Shown: piece by piece, positions 43,460-50,627 of the stretch | Layout: each line of letters begins with the position of its first letter | Position numbering within the stretch: the first letter of the stretch is position 1 | Assembly: GCA_947573135.1 (NCBI GenBank) | Contig: CANPDU010000001.1 | Location: 62,001-126,000 of the forward strand | From: an uncultured Bacteroidales bacterium | Lineage (GTDB): Bacteria > Bacteroidota > Bacteroidia > Bacteroidales > Muribaculaceae | DNA length: 64,000 bases | Reading direction: 5' to 3' | The notes under the pieces: generated by a model | Database searches by the model: none | What the model was told of the DNA's origin: nothing | The model's input: the letters and a program-made list of their open reading frames with translations, nothing else | Translations under genes and position numbers: made by a program

Positions 43460-43588
43460 CTGTCTGTAATTTTTTCTGATGCAAAATTACAGCGGCAAGC
43501 GACGCGGTTTTTAGCATTTTAGGACAAGTGTCCGCTTTAACACAGGTTAAATGATCTGCCGATGTGGTTAATCGTTTGCATGTCAGAG
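43037..43588 (-). repeat. Dispersed element, copy B (about 550 bp)
   Basis: Same architecture and orientation as 7286-7837: terminal hairpin AGTACGCAC-GGTTT-GTGCGTACT (43037-43059), ORF, promoter palindrome (43466-43490) and the inverted repeats at 43522-43533 and 43536-43551. It abuts the terminator of tRNA-Leu. Confidence 0.8.
43466..43490. promoter_or_regulatory. Promoter palindrome of element copy B
   Basis: GTAATTTT and AAAATTAC, 9-base spacer, identical to 7714-7738. The minus-strand -7 box TAATTTTG is at 43482-43489, 22 bases before the ATG at 43459. Confidence 0.5.
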
Positions 43589-43603
43589 TGATTGCGGGAG
43601 TTG

Positions 43604-43765
43604 ATATCACGCAAAGGGCGCTAAGGGCGTGAGGGCTGTCGCGCATCGCCGATGCGCCTTTGGGTGGGGGAACTTGACTGATCCCTACAAACCGCTTCGC
43701 TCATTGTAGGGTTTAACATGTTTTGCGTCTCCGACGCACTTTTTGCAGCCGTGGGTGATGTCGCG
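43604..43765. repeat. Composite intergenic repeat, left flank of the 43.9-45.8 kb cassette
   Basis: Modules in order: CACGCAAAGGGCGCTAAGGG; perfect hairpin GCGCATCG-C-CGATGCGC (43641-43657); CCCTACAA..TTGTAGGG (43683-43711); TGCGTC-TCC-GACGCA (about 43724-43738). Bases 43637-43730 are nearly identical, in the same orientation, to 45829-45921. No gene in this stretch. Confidence 0.8.
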
Positions 43766-43828
43766 CTGCGTGTTTTTTTAATTGAAATAAATTTTAATCA
43801 GAATTGAGTTAATGTCAAATAATTCCGT

Positions 43829-43836
43829 TATCTTTG
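43829..43836 (+). promoter_or_regulatory. -7 promoter box TATCTTTG of the cassette
   Basis: TATCTTTG on the plus strand, 39 bases before the ATG at 43876; likely drives the four genes up to 45792. Confidence 0.6.
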
Positions 43837-43875
43837 CGACAAAGATATTTTTAACCGATCAATTTTCGCATCCCT

Positions 43876-44358
43876 ATGGCAAAAACCTTAAATCTGATCA
43901 TCTGCCTGATCGCCCTTTGCTCGTCATTGCGGGTAGACGGCCATACAGGGCACTGCTGTTCCATGGGGCCTAAGGGTTATGTTGCAGATTGGAGAGATCA
44001 CATGTTTGTTCATGAATACGGCCATTATATCCAGTCTCAATATATGGGCATAAGTTTCCTTCCCGTTGTAGGAGTTCCCAGTCTTTTAAGTGCCTGGTGT
44101 ACTTCCGGCTGGAGCGGAATGAAACATAATGAAAGATGGTTTGAAAGATGGGCCAATAAATTGGGAGGTGATTACTTTGATAAAAAGTATGGATCAAAAG
44201 CTCCCGGATACAAAGAAAATAATGGAGACTATTTCAACAAGGACGCTTTTGTGAGTGGAAAAGGAACTCTTTACAAAAATTCTCGAGATATATATGGTAA
44301 TAATGTGCCACGTCCGACCTCAGTTAACAAATTTGTATTTTGGGATATAATTTTATAA
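43876..44358 (+). CDS. Small secreted zinc-metalloprotease-like protein (HEYGH motif)
   Basis: 160 residues. Signal peptide MAKTLNLIICLIALCSSLRV (cleavage near Gly22). The mature part has HEYGH (46-50), the HExxH zinc site of zincins, in the context FVHEYGHYIQSQYMG, then a hydrophobic VVGVPSLLSAWC and NERWFERWANKLGGDYFDKK, whose E before RWAN could be the third ligand. The C-terminal 60 residues are polar and end FVFWDIIL. I know this pattern from C-terminal domains of large Bacteroidota secreted or Rhs-type proteins; here it stands alone. Proteolytic toxin or processing enzyme are both possible. Followed by three related lipoprotein genes; AT-rich. Confidence 0.7.
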   Translation: MAKTLNLIICLIALCSSLRVDGHTGHCCSMGPKGYVADWRDHMFVHEYGHYIQSQYMGISFLPVVGVPSLLSAWCTSGWSGMKHNERWFERWANKLGGDYFDKKYGSKAPGYKENNGDYFNKDAFVSGKGTLYKNSRDIYGNNVPRPTSVNKFVFWDIIL

Positions 44359-44378
44359 ACTTTCTTTATAGAAAAATC

Positions 44379-44804
44379 ATGAAAGCATTTTATTATATTA
44401 TAGCCATAAGTGTTCTATGTCTTATAAATGGCTGCGTTAAAGATATATACGCGGAAGTTGAAATCAAAAACAACACAGATGAAAGCGTTATGATTATAGA
44501 AGGTGTCGTAACATATGATTATGAAATACTTCAACCAAATGAATTTCATGACTGGTATCTAAAAGAATATCTTGATACTATTCGACCACATGAAAAATGC
44601 ACCCGGCACATATTAATAGAAAATTATGGAACGCCTATATATGATAATGGTCGTCATATACAATGCTTATTATGGAAACAGAGCACATTAGAGAAATTCA
44701 CTTTGGATGAAATAGTGCAGAAAAATATCTATGACAAGAGATATAAGTACACAAACGATGAATTGGCTTCACTTAAAGTAGTCTTTGAATACAACGGAGA
44801 ATAG
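44379..44804 (+). CDS. Small lipoprotein 1 of a tandem paralogous trio
   Basis: 141 residues from the ATG at 44379, which gives a clean lipoprotein signal (MKAFYYIIAISVLCLINGC); the frame is open further up but without a signal. After the lipobox one beta-rich domain follows (VEIKNNTDESVMIIEG, TIRPHEKCTRHILI), ending with the block CLLWKQSTLEKFTLDEIVQK then NIYDKRYKYTNDEL shared with the next gene. Resembles an unnamed family of small Bacteroidota lipoproteins often in several copies. As it directly follows the HEYGH gene (20 bases), an immunity or chaperone role is possible but unproven. Confidence 0.75.
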   Translation: MKAFYYIIAISVLCLINGCVKDIYAEVEIKNNTDESVMIIEGVVTYDYEILQPNEFHDWYLKEYLDTIRPHEKCTRHILIENYGTPIYDNGRHIQCLLWKQSTLEKFTLDEIVQKNIYDKRYKYTNDELASLKVVFEYNGE

Positions 44805-44885
44805 GACAAACCAAAACCAAAATCAGAAAAAGCATATACGGGCGTGCGCGTCACCGAATTAACATTTTGGGATTTTATTTTGTAG
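44805..44885 (+). pseudogene. Remnant of a C-terminal end like that of the HEYGH protein
   Basis: Directly after the stop of lipoprotein 1 and in its frame, 26 codons encode AYTGVRVTELTFWDFIL before TAG (44883-44885). The HEYGH protein ends SVNKFVFWDIIL. The DNA is alike too: ATTTTGGGAT-ATAATTTTATAA at 44337 against ATTTTGGGAT-TTTATTTTGTAG here. There is no start codon. It looks like the tail of a second, lost copy, left between lipoprotein genes 1 and 2. Confidence 0.5.
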
Positions 44886-44907
44886 TATTTAAAATTATTA
44901 TTAAGAT

Positions 44908-45324
44908 ATGAGATTGAATATCCTATGTATCATTTTTTTGACAATGCTTGATTGGTGTGCGGAATCTTTTGATGAGCCTGTACCCGATCTTAACGTTGAG
45001 ATCGAAAACAAAATAGGAGAACCGATTATTGTCACGAGTGAAACAGTATATAAGAATTATGAGATTTTTCAGCCTAATGATTATGTTCAATTGCCAACAA
45101 TAATGGATACAATTTACGCATATGAAACAAGGACGCTTATTGTAGGATATGAGGAACATATAAGCAGACACGGTAACATACAGATTTTGCTATGGGAACA
45201 AAGCACACTAGACAGATTTTCTGAGGAGGAAATCATCGCTAAGAATATTTATGACAAGCGTTACAAATTCAGTTTGTCAGATTTTAAGAATGGGAATAAC
45301 CGAATAGTATATAACGGAAAATAA
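44908..45324 (+). CDS. Small lipoprotein-like protein 2 of the trio
   Basis: 138 residues. Hydrophobic N-terminus MRLNILCIIFLTMLDWC; a Cys at 17 could be lipidated, although LDWC is not a standard lipobox. The mature domain LNVEIENKIGEPIIVTSETV and the block ILLWEQSTLDRFSEEEIIAK then NIYDKRYKFSLSDF are clearly paralogous to lipoprotein 1 (QSTL, NIYDKRYK identical). Placed after the remnant at 44805-44885, as if each lipoprotein once followed its own HEYGH-type gene. Confidence 0.72.
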   Translation: MRLNILCIIFLTMLDWCAESFDEPVPDLNVEIENKIGEPIIVTSETVYKNYEIFQPNDYVQLPTIMDTIYAYETRTLIVGYEEHISRHGNIQILLWEQSTLDRFSEEEIIAKNIYDKRYKFSLSDFKNGNNRIVYNGK

Positions 45325-45333
45325 TTTGCGATT

Positions 45334-45792
45334 ATGCATTCTTTAAAAATTATCCTTTTGATCGGCGCAGTAGCTGCATTTATGTCTTCGACCTGTGATG
45401 GATCAGATCATTCACCTTATTATTCAGTCGCACTTGAAGTTACGAACGATACGGAAAATCCGATTGAGATTTTAAGATGGCGAACATTTGACGGTTCTAT
45501 ACTGAGCCCCGGTATATTTGAAGCTGATTATTTCCCCGATCTGATCAGGCTCAGGCCCCATCAGACATTACGTTTTGATGATGTTACAAGCTATAATGAT
45601 GAATACGATGAACCCAAAAGAAGCGTTCAGGTGTTGGTCTTCGAAGAGCATACTTTGCATGACTATTCCCGGAGAGAAATAGTCGAGAATGACATATACG
45701 ACGGATATTTCTTCTTCGGGCAAAAAGATGTACAGCGATCCAAGAAAGATAACAAATTCGTAGCCAAATATACCGGCATAAAGGAACTATAA
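45334..45792 (+). CDS. Small lipoprotein 3 of the trio
   Basis: 152 residues, signal with lipobox-like FMSSTC (Cys about 21), then DGSDHSPYYSVALEVTNDTE. It keeps the common plan: beta-rich domain, LRPHQTLRF (compare IRPHEKCTR in copy 1), and the late VLVFEEHTLHDYSRREIVEN then DIYDGYFFFG in place of the NIYDKRY block. More diverged than copies 1 and 2. Nine bases after copy 2. Ends 36 bases before the right flanking repeat. Confidence 0.72.
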   Translation: MHSLKIILLIGAVAAFMSSTCDGSDHSPYYSVALEVTNDTENPIEILRWRTFDGSILSPGIFEADYFPDLIRLRPHQTLRFDDVTSYNDEYDEPKRSVQVLVFEEHTLHDYSRREIVENDIYDGYFFFGQKDVQRSKKDNKFVAKYTGIKEL

Positions 45793-45828
45793 TGCTTCGG
45801 GAACTCGCTACTAATCGGGCGCTGGTGA

Positions 45829-45921
45829 TGTCGCGCATCGCCGATGCGCCTGTGGGAGGGGATCTTGACTGATCCCTACAAACCGCTTCGCTTATTGTAG
45901 GGTTTCACATGTTTTGCGTCT
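45829..45921. repeat. Right flanking direct repeat of the cassette
   Basis: 93 bases nearly identical to 43637-43730 in the same orientation: GCGCATCG-C-CGATGCGC hairpin (45833-45849) and CCCTACAA..TTGTAGGG (45874-45902), then ACATGTTTTGCGTCT. It overlaps the 3' end of the minus-strand sfp gene and provides its stop codon. Confidence 0.8.
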
Positions 45922-46469
45922 TCGGTGGGATGGGCGACGAGTGAGAGGGTGCTGTCGGGGGATGTGATGACTTTGACGATGTCGAACTGACGGCCGGCGA
46001 CAGATGCACGTCCGGCGGCTATGTCGAGCGGAAGTCTGATGTCGGCGCGGAAGTCGAGTCCGGGGGTGAGAGCGGCTTTATAGAGAGCCTCTTTGAGTGT
46101 CCAGGCGCGGAGAAGAAGTGAGTCGGAGCAGCTGTAGACGCTCATTTCTTCGTCGGAGAGCACGCGCGGCGCGACGCGGCGCAGTTGGTCGCGAGGTTCT
46201 TCGATGTCGACGCCGACGGCCCGGCGACGGGAAAACGCGATGCAGGCGTAGTTGCGGCTGTGGGAAACGGAGAGCGATATATCGCTGTCGCTCAGGCGGG
46301 GAGCACCTGAGGCGTCATGGCTGATGGCAGCACCGGCACCGAAGGCCTCACGCACAAGCGCGGCGACGGTGCGCCGCTCGGCGTCGCGGCGCGTCTCATC
46401 ATCTCCGGCCATGACAACGGGGGCTACGATCAGGGTGATGTCGTCGAATGTCAGGCGCTCGGTTATCAT
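45876..46469 (-). CDS. 4'-phosphopantetheinyl transferase, Sfp type
   Basis: 197 residues from the ATG at 46469 (ATGA overlap with gldD stop); the frame further up is antisense-like. Transfers phosphopantetheine from CoA to a Ser of carrier proteins. Motifs: SLSVSHSRNYACIAFS, the metal site AVGVDIEEPRDQLRR and WTLKEALYKA, both intact. The last ~14 residues (EDAKHVKPYNKRSGL) are encoded by the intergenic repeat at 45829-45921, and the TAG stop lies in its hairpin. So the native C-terminus was probably replaced when the repeat or cassette arrived. Third gene of gldE-gldD-sfp. Confidence 0.9.
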   Translation of the reverse strand: MITERLTFDDITLIVAPVVMAGDDETRRDAERRTVAALVREAFGAGAAISHDASGAPRLSDSDISLSVSHSRNYACIAFSRRRAVGVDIEEPRDQLRRVAPRVLSDEEMSVYSCSDSLLLRAWTLKEALYKAALTPGLDFRADIRLPLDIAAGRASVAGRQFDIVKVITSPDSTLSLVAHPTEDAKHVKPYNKRSGL

Positions 46470-47029
46470 CTGGAAGATATGGTGGTAAGGGTGTGGCGGA
46501 GATCGCGCTCGAGGTATCCGACAACGGGTGCGAGCGAATCGATCGGCGCGTCGGGGGGGATATTGTCGAAGAAGGCCGATCCGCTGACGACCCATGCGCT
46601 GTCGTCAGTGGCGATGAACTGCAGTGGAGTGGCGCGTGACTCCGGCGAGCGGAGAAGCACGGCTCGGAACTGTCCGGATGTCAGGGAGATTTCTTCGGCT
46701 GCGGCGCCGTCGGCCATGTTGAGAGCCATGCGCTCTGTGCGGTTGGCGGTCACACCGTCGATGTCGGCGGCGGAGACGGGGGTGAGGGTGACGTGGACGG
46801 TGACGTGCCAAGCCGGATAGGAGATGTCGATCCAGCCGGGCCGCGGGCGCGATATTGTTGCCGCGGCATTAGTCTCGAAGCGGAGCGGCAGACTGTCGAC
46901 AGCGGCATAAACGGCGCCGGGATCGGCGATGCGCGGATAGGCGACGGGACGCGGCACGGGTGCCGGACGGCGGTCGCCGCATGAGAGCAGGGCGGCTGAA
47001 ATCAGAATTATCGGCATCAGACGGCGCAT
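46466..47029 (-). CDS. gldD: GldD-like lipoprotein
   Basis: 187 residues. Lipobox at ISAALLSC (Cys17) then GDRRPAP. The family features are PRPVAYPRI after the signal, ISYPAWHVTVHVTL, and the C-terminal PLQFIATDDSAWVVSGSAFF followed by DSLAPVVGYLERDL. In Flavobacterium GldD is needed for gliding motility and chitin use; in non-gliding Bacteroidales its role is unknown, but it is kept beside GldE. The start overlaps the gldE stop by one base and its stop overlaps the sfp start by four. Confidence 0.85.
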   Translation of the reverse strand: MRRLMPIILISAALLSCGDRRPAPVPRPVAYPRIADPGAVYAAVDSLPLRFETNAAATISRPRPGWIDISYPAWHVTVHVTLTPVSAADIDGVTANRTERMALNMADGAAAEEISLTSGQFRAVLLRSPESRATPLQFIATDDSAWVVSGSAFFDNIPPDAPIDSLAPVVGYLERDLRHTLTTISSR

Positions 47030-48369
47030 CAGGCGGTCTGGATTTCGGGCATCACCTTGACGCGGACCTCGGTGATGCGGTGGTCTGAGATATCGAGGAT
47101 CAGGAAGCGGCAGCGACCGTAGACAAGCGGCTCCTTGTCTTTGGGAAAGTCGCCTTTTATGGCCAGCAACATGCCGGCGAGAGTCTCGGCGTCCTCGGTG
47201 ACTTCGGCATACTCGTCCTCGTCGAGCCCGGTGACGCGGAAAAAGTCGGTGAGCAGGGTACGACCCTCGAAGATGTAGGTGTCGTCGCGCAGACGTTTGT
47301 AGGTCTGTTCTTCCTCGTCGTATTCGTCGACAATGTCGCCGACAATCTCCTCAAGCACGTCCTCGAGGGTGACGATGCCCTGCGTACCGCCGAACTCGTC
47401 GACCACGATGGCCATATGGATTTTTTTCTGGCGGAAGTCCTCGAGAAGGTCGTCGATCATTCGTGATTCGGGCACATAGTAGGGCTCGCGCAGCAAAGTC
47501 TGCCACTCGAATCCGCCGGTGTCGGATCCGACGTAGGGCAGGAGATCGCGGGCATAGAGGATGCCGCGTATATTGTCGAGAGTGTCTTCGTAGACAGGCA
47601 GGCGCGAATATCCGCTTTCGACAACGGTTTTCATCACCTCGTCGAACGAGTCGCGGATGTCGATGTCGGTGACGTCCATGCGCGTGGTCATGATCTCGGA
47701 GGCCGTAGTGTCGCCGAATTTCAGAATGCCTTCGAGCATATCTTTGTCGTCGCTCGAAGCGACGTCGGTGGCCTCAAGGGCCTGAGAGAGCTCTTCGGGG
47801 GTGATGTTGTCGGTCTGTTTGGTGACGACGCGGTTTACAATCGAGGTGGAGCTGACGAGCAGACGCGAGAGCGGAGAGAAGAGTTTCATGAAAAAGTTGA
47901 TGCCCGGGGCGGCTACACGCGCCCAGCGCACGGGAGAACTGTTGGCGTAGAGCTTGGGCAGTATCTCGCCGAAGAGAAGGATGAGGAATGTGAGTATGAC
48001 AGTCTGCAAAATGAAGCTCAGCACCGGATGCAACGAACTAAACACGGGTCCGAGCGCGAAATTGCAGAGCACTACGATCGTAACGTTGACAAGATTGTTG
48101 GTAATGAGGATTGTGGCAAGGAGCTTTTCGGGGCGCCGGAGCAGGCTGAGGATGAGTTCGCCTTTACCTGACTCTTCGATGTCGTCGCGCTGAGCCTGAG
48201 TCAGAGAGAAATAAGCGATTTCGCTTCCGGACACGAAGCCTGAAATGACGAGAGCCAGCAGGGCGATGGTCAGAGCAATGATTTTTTCTATGCCGAAGTC
48301 TGAATCAACGGCGATCTGGTTGAGAATTAAAAAAAGCGGCTTGCAGGCCGGCAAAGGATCTATGTCCAA
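47029..48369 (-). CDS. gldE: GldE-like CNNM/CBS membrane protein
   Basis: 446 residues. N-terminal DUF21 membrane domain with three to four helices (about 28-50, 95-125, 132-155), including SGFVSGSEIAYFSLTQAQRD. Then a CBS pair (about 220-345: VTDIDIRDSFDEVMKTVVES, IHMAIVVDEFGGTQGIVTLE) and a C-terminal CorC/HlyC domain (about 355-440). This is the layout of GldE and CorC-type magnesium-efflux proteins. The order gldE-gldD-sfp identifies it as GldE-like. Promoter box 51 bases upstream; the 5' leader can form a GTCGG..CCGAC hairpin. Confidence 0.9.
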   Translation of the reverse strand: MDIDPLPACKPLFLILNQIAVDSDFGIEKIIALTIALLALVISGFVSGSEIAYFSLTQAQRDDIEESGKGELILSLLRRPEKLLATILITNNLVNVTIVVLCNFALGPVFSSLHPVLSFILQTVILTFLILLFGEILPKLYANSSPVRWARVAAPGINFFMKLFSPLSRLLVSSTSIVNRVVTKQTDNITPEELSQALEATDVASSDDKDMLEGILKFGDTTASEIMTTRMDVTDIDIRDSFDEVMKTVVESGYSRLPVYEDTLDNIRGILYARDLLPYVGSDTGGFEWQTLLREPYYVPESRMIDDLLEDFRQKKIHMAIVVDEFGGTQGIVTLEDVLEEIVGDIVDEYDEEEQTYKRLRDDTYIFEGRTLLTDFFRVTGLDEDEYAEVTEDAETLAGMLLAIKGDFPKDKEPLVYGRCRFLILDISDHRITEVRVKVMPEIQTA

Positions 48370-48420
48370 AACAATGAGTATTAGTTAAACAATAGTTGGT
48401 CGGCCTGAAAGACCGACGCA

Positions 48421-48428
48421 CAAAGTTA
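48421..48428 (-). promoter_or_regulatory. -7 promoter box TAACTTTG for gldE
   Basis: TAACTTTG on the minus strand, 51 bases before the ATG at 48369. The leader holds a small inverted repeat (GTCGG..CCGAC, about 48399-48417). Bases 48429-48579 show nothing else. Confidence 0.6.
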
Positions 48429-48579
48429 GTCATAATTTCTGAGAATGAGACCTTCAGCGGAATAAAAATGAGCGATTAGGGCAGCGGTGAAATAAACTCC
48501 AGATATCGCAGGCCTCCAAAAGGCGTAGAATGTCTGTTTTCAGATTAGGGAATATGGCGCATAACAGACGGCGATATAC

Positions 48580-48885
48580 TCATCCATAAATCAGTTGTTT
48601 TGTGCGGTCAACAGCATTTCTGAACAAAGGGTTCCGAATTCCGCCATCTTCGATCAGATCAACTTTACGCCCAAGCAGATTCTCAAGGTCATCACGCAGA
48701 TCAAAATAATTGGAGACGTAATCCCACTGTTCATGATCGGTCGTGTCAAAATACACGAGCAAATCGACATCGCTGTTGTCATTGAAGCGGTCGGTAAGTA
48801 TGGAACCAAAAACAGCAAGAGATTTGACCCTGTATTTTATACAGAGCTCTTTAATCTTTGCTAAATTGAGTTCTATCAGCTTCAT
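48580..48885 (-). CDS. Minimal nucleotidyltransferase (MntA-like)
   Basis: 101 residues from the ATG at 48885, 16 bases after a promoter box. The fold has the polymerase-beta motif VFGSILTDRFNDNSDVDLLV (GS-x10-D-x-D), then a third acidic strand KVDLIEDGG. MNT proteins usually pair with a HEPN toxin next door (MntA/HepT) and adenylylate it. Here no HEPN gene lies on either side (gldE downstream, panB divergent upstream), so the gene is an orphan or a remnant. It is AT-rich against its neighbours. Confidence 0.85.
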   Translation of the reverse strand: MKLIELNLAKIKELCIKYRVKSLAVFGSILTDRFNDNSDVDLLVYFDTTDHEQWDYVSNYFDLRDDLENLLGRKVDLIEDGGIRNPLFRNAVDRTKQLIYG

Positions 48886-48901
48886 TGATAATTGTTTTTT
48901 G

Positions 48902-48909
48902 CAAATATA
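48902..48909 (-). promoter_or_regulatory. -7 promoter box TATATTTG for the nucleotidyltransferase
   Basis: TATATTTG on the minus strand, 16 bases before the ATG at 48885. Confidence 0.55.
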
Positions 48910-49042
48910 CAACAAATTATTCAGATGGCAAGTTTGTGGAGATTAATATGAAAAATGCAGCAGAAAAATGTCTGAGAGGGGTCGGAGAGCGATCGTGGCT
49001 CTAAAAAACCTTAAAACGGCTGTTACTTCGGGTTTTATTATA

Positions 49043-49050
49043 TAACTTTG
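49043..49050 (+). promoter_or_regulatory. -7 promoter box TAACTTTG for panB
   Basis: TAACTTTG on the plus strand, 54 bases before the panB ATG at 49105. Confidence 0.6.
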
Positions 49051-49104
49051 CCCCGGATTTTAACACATGACAATTAACATAAGATAATCAAAAAACTACG
49101 AAGT

Positions 49105-49926
49105 ATGTCAACCAATACAGTAGACAAAGACCGCAAGGTCACCACGATGCGTCTTATTGAAATGAAACGCCGCGGCGAAAAGATCGCCATGCTCACAGCA
49201 TATGACTATTCGATGGCCAAGCTTATCGACGAGGCCGGAATGGATGTTATTCTTGTCGGAGACTCAGCCTCCAATGTCATGGCCGGCAATATGACCACGC
49301 TGCCAATTACACTCGACCAGATGATCTATCATGCCAAGAGCGTAGTGAAAGGCACAAACCGCGCTTTAGTGGTGTGCGACATGCCTTTCGGCACCTATCA
49401 GGGTAATCCGCTCGAAGCTCTCGCGTCTGCAGTACGCATCATGAAAGAGAGCCACGCCGAGGCTGTCAAGATCGAAGGCGGCGCAGAAATCCGCGAGTCG
49501 ATCGAGCGTATTCTGTCGGCAGGCATACCCGTGATGGGTCACCTCGGCCTCACTCCGCAGTCGATCAACAAGTTCGGCACGTATGCCGTGCGCGCCAAGG
49601 AAGAGGCAGAAGCTGAGAAACTGATTTCTGACGCAAAAATGCTTGAGGAGATCGGATGCTTCGCTCTGGTGCTTGAGAAGATCCCGGCCGCACTGGCAAA
49701 ACGTGTGTCGGAAGCCGTGTCAATACCTACTATAGGTATAGGCGCGGGAAACGGGACTGACGGTCAGGTGCTTGTGATGCACGACATGCTCGGCATCAAC
49801 AAAGGCTTCTCTCCTAAATTTCTGCGCCGCTATGCCGACCTGTCGACGATGATCAACGAGGCTGTGTCGCACTATATCGACGACGTCAAGACCTCCGACT
49901 TCCCCAATCAGTCGGAATCTTATTGA
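49105..49926 (+). CDS. panB: 3-methyl-2-oxobutanoate hydroxymethyltransferase PanB
   Basis: 273 residues. Adds a hydroxymethyl group from methylene-tetrahydrofolate to ketoisovalerate, the first committed step of pantothenate synthesis. Motifs: [40 protein letters not shown] with the metal-binding Asp, [41 protein letters not shown] and [20 protein letters not shown]. All active-site regions are intact; length is standard. 71 bases before the first FKBP gene; panC and panD are not in the window. Confidence 0.96.
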   Translation: MSTNTVDKDRKVTTMRLIEMKRRGEKIAMLTAYDYSMAKLIDEAGMDVILVGDSASNVMAGNMTTLPITLDQMIYHAKSVVKGTNRALVVCDMPFGTYQGNPLEALASAVRIMKESHAEAVKIEGGAEIRESIERILSAGIPVMGHLGLTPQSINKFGTYAVRAKEEAEAEKLISDAKMLEEIGCFALVLEKIPAALAKRVSEAVSIPTIGIGAGNGTDGQVLVMHDMLGINKGFSPKFLRRYADLSTMINEAVSHYIDDVKTSDFPNQSESY

Positions 49927-49997
49927 TAAAGGCCAGGTTAACATTTTGGCCCGGTTTTTGTTATTCTATAGATTAAATAATAACGACATAAAACATT

Positions 49998-50627
49998 ATG
50001 GAAAATAACAACGGATTTGACAGTTTGAGTTATGCCCTCGGTCTGAGCATGGGCAATAATTTCCGTGCATCAGGAATCGAAAAGATCAATGTTCAGGATT
50101 TCGCCGACGGCGTGGCAGCTGTCTTTAACGGCGCGCAGCCCAAAATGAGCTATGACGACGCAAAAGCTGAAATACAGAAATTTTTCACCGAGCTTGAAGC
50201 CAAGCAGCAGAAAGCATCTGCGGCGATGGCCGAAGTGAATGAAAAAGCCGGCCGTGAATTCCTCGCCGAGAACGGCAAGCGCGTCGAAGTGAAGACGACG
50301 GCCAGCGGCCTGCAGTATGAAGTGCTCAAAGAAGGCGACGGCGCCAAACCGTCGGCCGGCGACCAAGTGACGGTGCATTACACCGGCAAACTTATCGACG
50401 GCACAGTCTTTGATTCGAGCGAGGAGCGCGGTGTGCCCGCAACATTCGGTGTCACTCAGGTGATCCCCGGTTGGGTTGAGGCTCTTCAGCTGATGAGCGT
50501 AGGATCGACATGGCGTCTGTTCATTCCGTCGGCACTCGCTTACGGACCTCAGGGTGCGGGCGGCGTTATCGGTCCGAACCAGACACTTATCTTCGACGTG
50601 TCGCTTCTTGATATCGTCAAGAAATGA
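49998..50627 (+). CDS. FKBP-type peptidyl-prolyl isomerase, FklB/Mip-like, cytoplasmic
   Basis: 209 residues, no signal peptide. The N-terminal helical dimerisation domain (about 1-95: LSYALGLSMGNNFRASG) and the long helix lead to a C-terminal FKBP domain (about 100-209). Active-site residues are present: VTVHYTGKLIDGTVFDSS, VPATFGVTQVIPGWVEALQL and LFIPSALAYGPQGAGGVIGP. Catalyses cis-trans turning of proline bonds and may act as chaperone. First of three consecutive FKBP genes; overlaps the second by four bases. Confidence 0.93.
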   Translation: MENNNGFDSLSYALGLSMGNNFRASGIEKINVQDFADGVAAVFNGAQPKMSYDDAKAEIQKFFTELEAKQQKASAAMAEVNEKAGREFLAENGKRVEVKTTASGLQYEVLKEGDGAKPSAGDQVTVHYTGKLIDGTVFDSSEERGVPATFGVTQVIPGWVEALQLMSVGSTWRLFIPSALAYGPQGAGGVIGPNQTLIFDVSLLDIVKK

